Part shown: positions 8,941-17,883 of the stretch, one piece after another | How the letters are laid out: each line of letters begins with the position of its first letter | How positions within the stretch are numbered: position 1 is the first letter of the stretch | The notes under the pieces: model-generated | Seen by the model: only the letters and a program-made list of their open reading frames with translations | What the model was told of the DNA's origin: nothing | The model's database searches: none | Position numbers and translations under genes: made by a program | NCBI GenBank assembly: GCA_963575745.1 | Contig: CAUYUJ010018471.1 | Coordinates: 585,313 to 615,063 of the forward strand | DNA length: 29,751 nucleotides | Source of the DNA: Prorocentrum cordatum | Lineage: Eukaryota; Sar; Dinophyceae; Prorocentrales; Prorocentraceae | Direction: 5' to 3'

Positions 8941-8986
8941 CTCTCTCTTCCTCTCTCTCTCTCTCTCTATCTCTCTTTCGCAGCGT
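8941..8986. repeat. (CT)n microsatellite
   Basis: Imperfect CT repeat with TTC and TAT interruptions, followed by TTTCGCAG. The pyrimidine run ending in CAG looks like a splice acceptor, but no coding frame on either side supports that reading. Confidence 0.9.
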
Positions 8987-9289
8987 TCCTCAGCGATCCC
9001 TCTCCAGAGCTGCGCCGCGCCGCACGCGCGCGAACGAACAACGCGAGCGCGCACCCTTAGCACCCTTGGACGCCGCCGAGGTGCAGTATCCGTGCTCCGA
9101 GGAGGGGGAGAAAAGAACAGGCCACCTTGCCATCTCGCCTCACTCACCGCAGCCAGTGGAGAGGAGGAGGGGGGGCAAGGCTGTCCCACAGTTCCTACAG
9201 CGCTAAATCAAGTAAACGTAGTAAACGGTGCCGAACGATGTATGTGCACACCATCTCCGCAGCGCCCTGGTGCGTAATCCTCTCCTGTT
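8987..9289. other. No gene seen
   Basis: GC-rich mixed sequence with a short GGAGGAGGGGGG patch near 9160-9175. The several open frames are short and composition-driven. Confidence 0.4.
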
Positions 9290-9600
9290 TCAGGCCGGCC
9301 AGTCTCGCCTTGCGTTTGACGGCGCCATCTGGTCGTAGGCCATATCGAAGTCCGCCTCAACACCGAGGACGAGCTCGAAGTAGGCGGCTACGCCTGGCTG
9401 CACGTCGGTGGCTGCTGCCAGGTCCTACATGTTTTGGAACCCCCTGTCGATGAGCATCGGGTCCCATCACTTGCGTCTGCGAGCCACCTGCTGGGACGCA
9501 AGCCCAAGCGCGTGCTTGGTAATGAAGCCGACGGGCCTCGGGCAAATTGTCATGACCCGGATGTACTCCGACCCTGCCTTGGATACCCATCGGCCTGCTG
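9290..9600 (-). pseudogene. Possible decayed coding fragment with two in-frame stops (unassigned)
   Basis: One minus-strand phase reads as plausible protein across about 300 bp: EYIRVMTICPRPVGFITKHA, a TGA at 9469-9467, then DPMLIDRGFQNM, a TAG at 9427-9425, then a stretch ending DMAYDQMAPSNARRDW, and a final TGA at 9292-9290. In the part after the TAG, G or C is about 74% at position 1, 48% at position 2 and 76% at position 3. Each internal stop is one C-to-T change from a sense codon (CGA, CAG). The DRGF piece faintly recalls DDE transposases, but flanking residues do not support that. It could also be two exons or chance. Confidence 0.28.
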
Positions 9601-10322
9601 CCTGACTGTCAGGCCCTGGTGCACCTTCCCGCCCGTTCCGTGAAGCTGGACAAAGCCAGGGGCACAGGCCACGACCTCTCGGCCACGAGGCTTCCGGCGG
9701 CATGCTCCTTTCGGTGCGGCTGGCTGTCCTTCCTCTCGGGAGCGCCCAGTAGGGACAACGCAAAACTATGCAGGAACGGCGGCTCCAAGCTCCAGGAGCA
9801 CAGCGGCGCCTTTGGCGGCGAGGGGCACCTCGGCGAGACCATCAGCCCCTCGAGTGGGGAGCGTCAGCAGTTTGGCCGACGTCCGAAAAGGGAAAACGTC
9901 CAGGAGGGGGGCGTCCAAGAGGGTGATTCGCACGCGAGATGTTGGCTCGCAGAAAATCGCCCGAAGCACGTGCGCAGCCCAGAAAGGAACGTAGTGGAAC
10001 AAGAAGGAAGTGCCGTGAGATCTTGGGAGTGCGGCCCCCGCCATGACATCTACACCTCACCCCCCTCCCGGCCGCCCCCGAAGGAACACCAAGCCGGATC
10101 AAGGTGGAGAAAGCACGCTATCAAGCCCGATTCGGCCAGATCAAGCGGGCTTCATCAACCCGAACACAGCTCACCCGTATAATGAGGACGCACGATACGG
10201 ATGCAAGGGTCTTGGACAGGCCATGTCGACACTGGGCGAGTGGGGCACGGCCAGCGACAGCGGCCATGGATGGGCCGAAGGGGAAGGATGCAAAGGTAAC
10301 CTTGGGAGGCCATTCATCCTTA
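9601..10322. other. About 720 bp without a supported gene
   Basis: Non-repetitive GC-rich sequence. Frames of 90-187 codons on both strands are not recognisable and overlap each other. No RNA gene, tandem repeat or strong hairpin is visible. Confidence 0.35.
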
Positions 10323-10378
10323 CTATGCGGGGTGGCTGCGCCAGCTGACCTACCACAATACATGAATTCCCCGCATAG
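10323..10378. repeat. Perfect 10-bp inverted repeat
   Basis: CTATGCGGGG at 10323-10332 pairs perfectly with CCCCGCATAG at 10369-10378 across a 36-base spacer. There is no T-run after it and no flanking gene, so I do not call it a terminator. Confidence 0.6.
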
Positions 10379-10536
10379 CTCGGACCTCCCGCCGCGAGCG
10401 CCGCCACCCCAAAAATGGCCCGCGGGACCACGCGTCTGGGGCTAGCGCCCCTCCCTTCAAGCTCCCTCTTGATAGGCCCCCACAACGGTGCATTTCCACT
10501 GGGGGAGGCAACCGTTTGAAGACCCTGAAGCATGCC

Positions 10537-10737
10537 AAAACATTTGTCTCGGGATTCCAACGCCACGGATCAACGTGACTCTTGCGAATTGACGATCCTG
10601 AACCGTGTCAAAACGCCATTCCTGGGACTTCGACACTGCGAATCAACGTAACTGTTGCGTCCTCACAATCCTGAATCTTTCCAAACTGAATTTCTGGCAC
10701 GCTGAACATGGGAATCCGTGGCACTCTTGCAAATGTG
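10537..10737. repeat. 73-bp tandem repeat, three diverged copies
   Basis: Copies begin at 10537, 10610 and 10683, each with AAAAC or AAACT, then a TTC-TGGGA-TTC segment, CGAATCAACGT-ACT, and CAATCCTGAA in the better-preserved first two. The third is shorter and more diverged and runs directly into the next array. Confidence 0.75.
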
Positions 10738-10738
10738 C

Positions 10739-11040
10739 AAAACGAATGTGCGCGGCGCTAAGGCGAGAGCAACATCTTGAAAAGGAAACGCCCTCAATTC
10801 GTGAAGCGCCTGCAATTGTTTTTGTTAACGAATGTGCGCGGCGCTACTGCGAGAGCCACATGTTGAAAACCACCCACCCTTAATCCGTGAAACACTTGCA
10901 ATGTTTAAGACGATTGTGCGCGGCGCTAAAGCAAAAGACGTATTCTGGAAACCACCCGCCACTGCAAGCGCTTAGAGCGAATGCGCGCGGCTCTGAGGCG
11001 AGAGCCGCATGTTTAAAACGACCCACCCTCCATATATGTA
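10739..11040. repeat. Tandem repeat of 67-86 bp, four copies
   Basis: ACGAATGTGCGCGGCGCTAA followed by GCGAGAGC recurs at about 10741, 10827, 10909 and 10976. Copies also share ACCACCCACCC and CCGTGAAACACTTGCAAT. The spacing shrinks along the array (86, 82, 67), showing small internal deletions. Confidence 0.82.
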
Positions 11041-11346
11041 AAGCTGCTGTCATATTTCCAGCCTCAGGGTCATAAGTGGTGAGGAAATCTCAGGCGAAAC
11101 GCCAGGCACGCCCCCCAAAACTGGCGTCGGGGCGGTTCTCCGGTTGGCGGCGGCGGCGGCGGCAGTCTGCTGCCCGGCGAAGAGGGCGGCGTGGCCGCCC
11201 GCCCCTCGAGGCGAGCGGCGAAGCGAGCCGCCCTTCGGCGGGGCGCCTGCGCGCCGGCAGCCCGAACGTCACCGCGGCGACGACGCCGCGTCGGCGGCGG
11301 CCTGGGTGGCCTCGGGCGTGCTCCCCCCGAGCATCGCTCAATCGAT
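11041..11346. other. GC-rich spacer with short (GGC)n
   Basis: A GGC run near 11142-11162 and general CG-richness keep frames open on both strands. No gene or RNA is supported. Confidence 0.45.
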
Positions 11347-11480
11347 CCCTCCTCGGCCTCAGCCTCCTCCTCGGCCTCCTCCTCCTCCTCCTCCTCCTCC
11401 TCCTCCTCCTCCTCCTCCTCCTCCTCCGCCTCCTCCTGCCTCTGCATCCTCCTCCTCCGCCTCCTCCTCCTCCTTGCGTG
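11347..11480. repeat. (CTC)n trinucleotide tract
   Basis: CCT/CTC repeat with GCCTCAG-type interruptions. It gives poly-Ser, poly-Pro and poly-Leu in the plus frames and poly-Glu or poly-Gly on the minus strand. It is the pyrimidine complement of the GGA tracts elsewhere. Confidence 0.93.
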
Positions 11481-12040
11481 GCTTTGGCCCCACCTTTCGA
11501 TATACCACCCTGGATGGGGATATTTGCTGTTTCCTTTGGGTTTCGAAGGGCATATTCCTAACTGGGGTGGTGGGATGGTGGGGCTCGGGGTGGGGATGGG
11601 GATGGGATGTGGGATCGGTTCATCGACGCTGACTCCCTCGCGGCCCCCTCCATTCCCCCTGGGATCCAGGCGCTGCAATTTCTCACAAGAGGCGATATGT
11701 AGCCAGGTTCCGAGCCCTGGGGCCATCACGGATCTCTGGTTCCGAAAAAACTGCAGAAGAATGCACTCGAGGGTTCTAGTCGTGACTTGTTTCGATGTTG
11801 TCATTGTTCGCAACATCGGATCTCAGAGTCTGCGGAGGCACCCGGGTCACTGGCCAGGGCTCGTTGCATACACTACTTTAATCCAGTCGGCCAAGGAGCT
11901 TGGCGTATAGACTAAAGACGCCCCAGTTTGTCAAGTTGCGGGGAGCAGGAGCCTGTACACCGAGTTCACTCGCCGAGTTCTGCGGGTTCGGTGTGGTGGT
12001 ATGTACATCGAACCCCTCCGACTCAAGGGCCCGCCCAGGA
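11481..12040. other. No gene supported; (GGGGAT)n patch
   Basis: A G-rich patch of TGGGG and GGGGAT repeats lies at about 11560-11615. A minus frame (11816 towards 11560) reads plausibly at its start but runs into repeats, and I recognise no domain. The rest looks single-copy. Confidence 0.4.
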
Positions 12041-12095
12041 AGGAGGAGGCGAGGGAGGAGAGGGAGGAGAAGGAGGAGGAGGAGGAGGAGAAGGA
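12041..12095. repeat. (GGA)n tract
   Basis: A short purine tract of GGAGGAGGC, GAGGGAGGA and pure GGA units on the plus strand. Confidence 0.88.
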
Positions 12096-12374
12096 TTTGT
12101 CACCTGAAGGCTTCAACAACCGTGCTCTGTCCCCGCGCTGGGGCCTTAAGGCAGGGAGAACGTGGCGAACCCAGCCCGCTATAAGAAACAACCTCAGCCA
12201 GTACAGCGAGGCGACGAGGGCGGGGATGCGCACAGCGAGTGTGTCGGTGGTCCCGAAGGGAGACAACGACCCAGAGACCACACCGAAGACCATGGTCAAC
12301 TGCACCATACACCTGCCTCGCTTGCCGAAAGGGGAAACCAGCATGCAATCTAGTCCGACCCCAGCGGTGGCAAC
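12096..12374. other. No gene seen
   Basis: Mixed-composition sequence with open frames on both strands but no repeat, RNA gene or recognisable domain. Confidence 0.35.
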
Positions 12375-13126
12375 CCCAGGGAACAAACAAGGACAGGGGC
12401 CCCGGGACCGACACGGGCAGCAAGCGGGACCAGGCCAGCCTGAGCACGACTTCACCTCGGCGAGCGCCGCTGTGGGGCGGCGGTTTCGCCTTTTTCATGT
12501 CGGAGCGCCCACGATGGCCGCCTCCCCTCACGGATCGACCCTTGGCTCGGCCGTGCGGCACAAGTCAAACACTCATCGAGGAGTGCTGACAAAAAGGGGG
12601 AGCACGAGGCCCCCGCCAAAAGACACCAAGCACTTTCCCCCCGGGCCAGCCACGAAACCCTAGCGGGTGCTGTCCTGGAGTGCCTGACACACGTGCCACC
12701 CGAGCAGCACACAACACACGTGCGACGCGCGTGCCCACGGAGAAGTGCAGAAGACAGACAGAGAGCCAGCAAAGCCTGCTGGCACCACGGCCGCCCCAGG
12801 GACCCGACAAAGCGGGTCCCGAGACAAGCGCGGGCCGCAAGCAGGGCAAGAAAAAACTGGCATGGTTTCGCCTCGGCGAGCGCCGGTGTGGGGCGGCGAC
12901 TTGGCAAGTTCTCTTCGTAGCGCCCACTATGGCCGCCGCCCCTCACGGATTGACCCTCGGCTCGGCCGTGCAACACGAGACAAACACGAAACGCGGGACT
13001 GCCGACTATAGAACGACGGAGAGCTCACGCCCATACAACTTCACACCCAGGGCAAGCAGCGAACCCCATGAGGGTGCAGCCCTGGGGTGCCTGACGCGCG
13101 TGCCAAACATGCAGCGCACGACACTC
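12375..13126. repeat. ~410-bp tandem duplication
   Basis: CCTCGGCGAGCGCC followed by TGTGGGGCGGCG at 12455 recurs at 12871 (416 bp), and GCCTGACACACGTGCCA at 12682 recurs as GCCTGACGCGCGTGCCA at 13089 (407 bp). Between them ATGGCCGCC-CCCCTCACGGAT and CTCGGCTCGGCCGTGC also recur. Minus-strand frames in the two copies share HGRA and SVRGGGH, but diverge soon after, so coding is not supported. The second copy is a few bases shorter. Confidence 0.78.
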
Positions 13127-13158
13127 TCGCGCGCACACACACACACACTCACACAGAA
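13127..13158. repeat. (CA)n microsatellite
   Basis: A short CGCGCACACACACACACA run followed by CTCACACAG, at the right edge of the 410-bp duplication. Confidence 0.92.
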
Positions 13159-13487
13159 GCACTAATCGGGCCGAGTGCCTTCATCGCCCACATGTTCCTC
13201 AATGCCGAGCGATCTTCTCGCCGTGGCGAGCAAAACCCGCGCCTGTTCCTGCACCCCTCTCCCCCCTTGCTCCGCAGACAGACGGGGGCAAGCGACGGGG
13301 GCAACGTGTTCTTCCCGATCCTCCGAGGGCGGCGAGGGGAGGCTCACACGGAGCGGGGTCACCTCCCCCGCCTCCTCCAAGTCATGAAAAATAGTGCTGC
13401 CTCTTCGTCAGCGGCTCACGAGTCCTCGGGCGACACGGCGCCATGGCCGCGCGGCACCTTGAGAGAGCGTTCCACCTCCTCCGCGGG
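13159..13487. other. No gene seen
   Basis: Single-copy-looking GC-rich sequence. The long plus frame through here continues into GGA and CGG repeats and has no recognisable domain. Confidence 0.35.
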
Positions 13488-13550
13488 AGGTGGAGGAGGA
13501 AGAAGACGAGGCCGAGGAGGAGGCCGAGGAGAAGGAAAAGTGGAAGAGAA
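13488..13550. repeat. Imperfect GGA/GGC purine tract
   Basis: GGAGGTGGAGGAGGAAGAAGA and GAGGAGGCCGAGGAGAAGG-type units. They keep a plus frame rich in Glu, Gly and Arg open artificially. Confidence 0.8.
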
Positions 13551-13649
13551 AGGGGTGGGTGCGAGCCTGCTCGTCCGCGAGGACCGCAGCCATGCGATTC
13601 TTGAGCCTCGCTGGGGGAGGAAGGGGTCGGCAAAATCACAGGGAAAGAG

Positions 13650-13885
13650 GGGGGGACGACCGCGGCGACGGCGGCGACGATGACGCCTCCAATCCCTCGA
13701 AGTCCCAGGAGGCCCAGGAAGGGCTAGAATCCCACGACGACGGCGACGACGACCACGACGAACGCGCCGACGCCGACGCTGACGACGAAGACGACAACGA
13801 TGGCGGCGGTAGCGGGTGTGGCGACGGCAGCGGCAGAGAGCGACGAGCGACAAGGACAGCGGCGACGACGACGACGACGACGGAC
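13650..13885. repeat. (GAC)n/(GGC)n imperfect trinucleotide tract
   Basis: GACGACGGCGACGAC-type repeat on the plus strand (Asp, Thr or Arg rich depending on frame). It contains a segment, GACGCCTCCAATCCCTCGA with GAAGGGC, that recurs in direct orientation near 15603-15640. Confidence 0.85.
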
Positions 13886-13944
13886 ATACGTCGTCCTCCG
13901 CCTCCGGTCTCTGGAGGTCCCCCTCGGACAAGCGATGAGGGCGA

Positions 13945-14126
13945 ATAGCCCAGGGGCGAGCGTTACACTGTTTGGGGCTTGGCAAAAACAACACTATGTC
14001 GGGCGCCGGAGTGGGGGGGCGCGAGGACTTGAACAGGCGCGCGGCGCCAACATTCGACTCGTGCGGAGACGGCGCATCGAATGTTGCGGTCGTACCGGCT
14101 CTAAGCAGACGCATTGGCGCGCGGCG
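13945..14126 (+). repeat. Left arm of 182-bp inverted repeat
   Basis: It matches 15171-15353 in reverse complement. The outer 24 bases are nearly identical (ATAGCCCAGGGGCGAGCGTT). Other shared blocks are GGGGCTTGGCAAAA, TCGGGCGCCGGAGTGGGG, CAGGCGCGCGGCGC, GGCGCATCGAATG and GGCGCGCGG. By eye the arms are about 75-80% identical and equal in length to within one base. Confidence 0.82.
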
Positions 14127-14215
14127 CGAGCCCTGTTCAACGACTGACGTCTACCCCTGGCCAAGAAGGCCAGCAGTGAGAAATGGGTACTGGCACGCAC
14201 TGCGGCGCGGACTTG
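14127..14215. other. Spacer inside the inverted repeat
   Basis: No feature seen between the left arm and the internal fold-back element. Confidence 0.4.
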
Positions 14216-14391
14216 ACTACCTACCAGAAGACCCCAACTCAACCCGAAGACCCGACTTTGAGCCGAATTTCGGGTTGGGGGGGGTGCGGGTTCAATGTGT
14301 TTTTTCAACGCTCCCCGACCCCCCCCCCACCACTGGAAATGGAAGGCAAATCGAGGCCTTCGGGCTGGGTTGGGGCGGCTTGGTGGGTGGT
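14216..14391. repeat. Internal fold-back element (~176 bp)
   Basis: The left side (ACTACCTACCAGAAGACCCC followed by AACTCAACCCGAAGACC) is the imperfect inverted match of the right side ending CGGCTTGGTGGGTGGT (14361-14391). Nearer the centre a G-rich segment (14272-14290) opposes a C-rich segment (14315-14330), and the turn is near TGTGTTTTTT at 14296-14305. The whole segment can fold as one long imperfect hairpin, resembling a degenerate MITE. Confidence 0.6.
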
Positions 14392-14594
14392 GAGGACTGG
14401 CGAGCCGTGCGGAAGACTGCGGCGTCGGGAGACTCTAGCCGGGGGGCGGCGAAGCGTCGCGGCATCTGCCTTAGAGAAGGCAAGAGGGACCGCGGGAGCA
14501 TCGCAATCGCAGGGCACGTCGCCAGCGGACCACGGGGGCGCTCCTTTTTCTCCCAGAGCACAGAGTGGATAGATGTAACGACAACGGCTCCCAA
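14392..14594. other. Spacer, no gene seen
   Basis: GC-rich sequence with open frames on both strands that extend from the neighbouring repeats. No domain or repeat is recognised. Confidence 0.35.
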
Positions 14595-14730
14595 CTTCGC
14601 GCTTCGCGCTGCGAGAAGCGCGAAGTGCGAATAACTTCGCGCTCTCGCGCCGCCTCCCAGGGGAGAAGAGGAGAATGAGGAGGAATCGGAGCCGAACCGC
14701 GAAGCGCGAAGCGCGAATAACTTCGACCCC
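14595..14730. repeat. CTTCGCGCTT hairpin and repeated AAGCGCGAA block
   Basis: CTTCGCGCTT (14595-14604) and AAGCGCGAAG (14616-14625) form a perfect 10-bp stem. AAGCGCGAAGTGCGAATAAC followed by TTCGCG recurs at about 14703 as AAGCGCGAAGCGCGAATAAC. CTTCGCGCTTCGCGC at 14595 is also inverted relative to 14703-14718, giving alternative hairpins about 90 bp apart. Confidence 0.75.
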
Positions 14731-14741
14731 TCGAGGGCGCC

Positions 14742-14832
14742 CTTGTAACGAAAACTCACTCCATGTAACCCCGACTGAATACATGTAACCAAACACGAAC
14801 GCATGCAATCGAACGACAACTTGAAACCCTGT
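14742..14832. repeat. ~20-bp degenerate tandem repeat (TGTAACC)n
   Basis: Four or five units share TGTAACC or TGCAATC followed by a GAA or CGAA core, with breaks at about 14744, 14763, 14783 and 14803. Confidence 0.6.
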
Positions 14833-15170
14833 GGAGACCGCGGATCACCGGTACAAGTAGGCGAAACATAATACATGCTTTCGTTTCAACTGCGCCTGGC
14901 GCGTTCCTGCCTCCGCGGCGCCCCGCCTCGCGCGGGGCCCGCCGGGACAAGGTGACTCCGCGGCCACTCGGGCATCGCTTCTCCTCCAACATAGTACAAC
15001 TGGGGAGAAACTGCGCTGCCCCGCCGTCCCCGGCTGCCATCTCTTGGCGCGGCGCCACCCGCAACCCGCAAAACGCGACACCGCGCTCGCCGCAGTGGAC
15101 GCCCCCATCTCCGTGCCGCAACGGACACCGCAATCAAAGACAGCGTGCGTCACGAATGATATCGGATTCA
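14833..15170. other. No gene seen
   Basis: GC-rich single-copy-looking sequence with only short shadow frames. Confidence 0.35.
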
Positions 15171-15353
15171 TTCCGCGCGCCGCCGCATCTGGTCAGCGCC
15201 GTCGCTAACCTGGCATTCGATGCGCCATCTCCGCGCCAATCCAAGGCTTGCGCCGCGCGCCTGCCCAGAACACCAGCCCCCCCCCACTCCGGCGCCCGAA
15301 ATAATGCTGCTTTTGCCAAGCCCCGAACAGAGTAACGCTCGCCCCTGGGCTAT
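15171..15353 (-). repeat. Right arm of 182-bp inverted repeat
   Basis: Reverse complement of 13945-14126. The plus strand ends in CGCTCGCCCCTGGGCTAT, the inverse of the left arm's start. The arms are 1,044 bp apart. The overlapping open frames GLGKNN-MSGAGVGG (plus, left) and GLGKSS-ISGAGVGG (minus, right) are the same DNA read twice, not a protein family. Confidence 0.82.
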
Positions 15354-15369
15354 CCACCCTGCTCGTTTC

Positions 15370-15720
15370 CTCCGATCCCCGATGCCCGAGAAGGGCCAGA
15401 ACCCCACCACGACGACGACCACGTCAATCACGACGAAAACGACACTGACGACGTCGGGCCCCTCGAACACCCAACACGGCCGAGAAGGTCCAGAACGCAA
15501 CAACGGCGAAGACGACCGCGACGGCGACGACGACGACAACGACGACGATGACGACGACGACGACGACGACGACGACAACGACGACGACGACGACGACGAC
15601 CGACGACGCCTCCAGTCCCTCGGACCCACAGAGGACCCGAGAAGGGCCATAAACCGACCACGACGAAGACGAGGACTCCAACGCTGACGACGAAGTGCAC
15701 GGCGACGGCGGCAGCGGCAA
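15370..15720. repeat. (GAC)n tract with repeated CGAGAAGGGCCAGAA segments
   Basis: CCCGAGAAGGGCCAGAA or a close form occurs near 15388, 15479 and 15635, each followed by a CAC/GACGACGAC run. The purest (ACG)n run spans about 15517-15606. The GACGCCTCCAGTCCCTCGGA segment at 15603 is a direct copy of one at about 13682. It is therefore a tandem repeat with an embedded microsatellite. Confidence 0.8.
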
Positions 15721-15890
15721 AGGCGGGGGCGGGGGCGGCGAGCCACGAGCGACGGCGGCGGCGCGAAGGGCGGCCGCGGCGAGCGACGGCGGCGGCCGCG
15801 GCGAGCGACGAGCGGCGAAGAGCAGCTGCGAGCGCCGAGTGGCGGCGAGCGGCGACGGCGGCGAGCGACGGGCACCGGCGGCGCGGAGGG
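15721..15890. repeat. (GGCGAGCGAC)n-like GC minisatellite
   Basis: GGCGAGCGACG recurs with GGCGGCGG spacers at about 15738, 15777, 15800, 15847 and 15860. Frames are Arg/Ala-rich shadows. Confidence 0.7.
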
Positions 15891-15959
15891 CCTGGCGATC
15901 CTCCCGGCGTTGGCGCGAGACCGCGCCAGCGCCTCCAGCGCGGACTGCTCTGCCGCCCT

Positions 15960-16205
15960 GGACCTCGTCGCCGCCGCAATCGCCGTCGTCAACGTCATCA
16001 CCGTAGTCGACCGCGTGCCACGGTCGTCGCCACCACCGCCGTCGTGGTCGTAATCGACTCCGTCACCATTGTCGTCGCTGTTGAAGCCGGTGCCGTCACC
16101 GTCGCCGTTTTCGTCGTCGTCGCCTTCGCCGACCGATTGTCGTCGTCGTCATTGTCGCTGCCATTGTCGCCGTCGTCGTCGCCAGTCATCATTGTCGTCG
16201 CAGCC
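15960..16205. repeat. (GTC)n/(TCG)n imperfect trinucleotide tract
   Basis: GTCGTCGTC, GCCGTC and ATTGTCGTC units on the plus strand, the complement of the GAC tracts upstream. Together with 15400-15606 it gives inverted, self-complementary triplet tracts about 400 bp apart. Confidence 0.85.
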
Positions 16206-16309
16206 GGCGCCGTCGACAGGCCTATGCAGAGAAACAACCATTCCCCGGAAACCGGGAACGACGTCCAATCCTCTGAAGCGTCCCGCAGTGTCGTTGTATC
16301 AATAGAGGT

Positions 16310-16870
16310 CGTGAAGTGGCCAGAGCCTGTGCAGAGACTCATGGGCCCTCTGAAGAGCTCTTTGGCGCTCTGACTGACAACTATATTGGGCTCCTGGGAA
16401 ACAAACTCTACACACATTGGCAAAACATCTTGGGCCATCGGATCAAGCCTGTCTGGCACTCTCGGAAAGGGTTCCAAGGAGCCTTTCTCGGACACCTGAT
16501 TACGAGGGATACTGGAGCCCTCTGAAACCTCCTTGGGCACTCCAGGGACGCAGTTGTTGTACCGTCAGACGACGCCCTCAGAAGAGGGCTCGTGAACTCT
16601 CCGAAAAAGTTGTCTTGGCCGTCCCGATCAACTCCCAGCACCACTCAAAAAGCTATCTGGGCCCTCTTGACAGCCTGCCTTGCCTTTCAAGGAAAATATA
16701 TCGGGCCTTGTTTGAAAGCGTACTGGGCCTTGGAAGGAGGCTGACGTCTTGCGGCTCTGTGGGAGGGCCTCTTGAACCCCCTGAGGAGGCAACTTTGGCC
16801 CTCTCACGAAGCCTCTCATGCCTTCTGAAGCCACTAGGGCCCTCTAACGAGCTTGGCCTAAGTGAGGGGG
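16310..16870. repeat. Degenerate ~30-bp repeat with GGGCCCTCTGAAG core
   Basis: Cores such as TGGGCCCTCTGAAGAGC, TGGAGCCCTCTGAAACC, ACGCCCTCAGAAGAGG, TGGGCCCTCTTGACAGC, AGGGCCTCTTGAACC and AGGGCCCTCTAACGAGC recur about every 30 bp or a multiple. Because the period is close to ten codons, a plus frame of 160 codons (16417-16899) stays open, with weakly repeated LGPS and LALS motifs. It is either a decayed low-complexity protein or simply a repeat; I favour the latter. Confidence 0.6.
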
Positions 16871-16972
16871 CGGTGACCTTCCTTCTACTGCGAAAATGAC
16901 GCGCCTGGGTTGCAAAGAAAACTAATTATCCCAGTGCGACCCTACCTAGGAGTTGGAGCATCTAGGAAAGCA

Positions 16973-17154
16973 ACATCTACATCTACACCGACAGCTACAT
17001 TAACATCTACACCTGCATCTACATCTACATCAACATCAACAGCGAGACTCACATCTACATCTACATCTGCACCTTCATCTACACCTACATATACATCTAC
17101 ATCTACATCTACACCTACATCCACATCTACACCTACATCTACATCTACATCTAC
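16973..17154. repeat. (ACATCT)n hexanucleotide array
   Basis: About 30 units of ACATCT with ACACCT and ACATCA variants. The plus frame reads Thr/Ser/Pro repeats and the minus frame Asp/Val repeats. Both are microsatellite translations. Confidence 0.93.
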
Positions 17155-17203
17155 AATTTCGCATTGGTTTTGTTTTTGATTTGCCCTGCCTTGCCTTTGC
17201 TTT

Positions 17204-17524
17204 TGCTGTGCTGCGCTATGCTATGCTATGCTATGCTATGATGCGCTGTAATTTGCTATGCTATACTATGCTATGCTATGATGCGCTATGATATGCTATG
17301 ATATGCTGCGCTATGGTATGCTATGTTATGATATGTTATGATATGATATGCGAATATATGATGCGCTGTGCTATGTTAAGCTAATATATACTATGGTATG
17401 ATATGTTATGCTATGCTGCGCTATGCTATGTTATACTATGATATGCTATGATATGCTGTGCTGCGCTATGCTATGCTGCGCTATGCTATGCTATGCTATG
17501 GTATGCTATGGTATGCTATGCTAA
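17204..17524. repeat. (GCTAT)n pentanucleotide satellite
   Basis: About 60 pentamers of GCTAT and variants (GATAT, GCTGC, GTTAT, GGTAT). The 5-bp period gives no continuous frame. It passes at 17520-17530 into the next array. Confidence 0.95.
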
Positions 17525-17656
17525 TGCTGAGCTGCGCTAAGCTAAGCTGAGCTAAGCTAGGCTAGGCTCAGCTAAGCTAAGCTAAGCGAAGCTAAGCTAA
17601 GCCAAGCTAAGTTAAGCTAGGCTAAGCTAAGATGAGATAAGCAACGCTAAGCTAAG
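17525..17656. repeat. (GCTAA)n pentanucleotide satellite
   Basis: About 26 pentamers of GCTAA with GCTGA, GCTAG and GATGA variants. The consensus differs from the preceding array by one base (T to A at position 5), so both probably descend from one array with a spread variant. Confidence 0.95.
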
Positions 17657-17883
17657 GGGACGTACCTGGGGGCGCCGCGCGGCGGATGCCGGGGGAACCG
17701 CCCGGGGCGTTTAGCACTGCCCGGCCCCTTTAAGCCAAGAGGGTAAGAACCCTTCTGGCAGAGCCTAGGTAGGGAATATTGAATTGCGCGTATTCGGTAA
17801 CGTGCTGAATCTTGCTCTGTTTGCGATGAGCTGGTTACGACTACCAGTGGGCGCGTAGATCATTCAGTGCGACCATCAAGGCA
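17657..17883. other. GC-rich spacer, no gene seen
   Basis: Contains GGGGGCGCCGCGCGGCGG and GGGGGAACCGCCCGGGGCG. CTGGCAGAGCCTAGG near 17755 resembles a tRNA A box, but I find no B box (GGTTCGANTCC) at the right distance, so no RNA gene is called. Confidence 0.35.

Noticed and set aside
8941-8990. CT run ending in CAG as a 3' splice site
   Set aside because: No supported coding frame begins after it; CT microsatellites ending in AG are common by chance here.
10323-10378. Inverted repeat as a transcription terminator
   Set aside because: 36-base loop, no T-run, no adjacent gene, and the DNA appears eukaryotic.
17657-17883. tRNA-like A box near 17755
   Set aside because: No matching B box or cloverleaf could be built.
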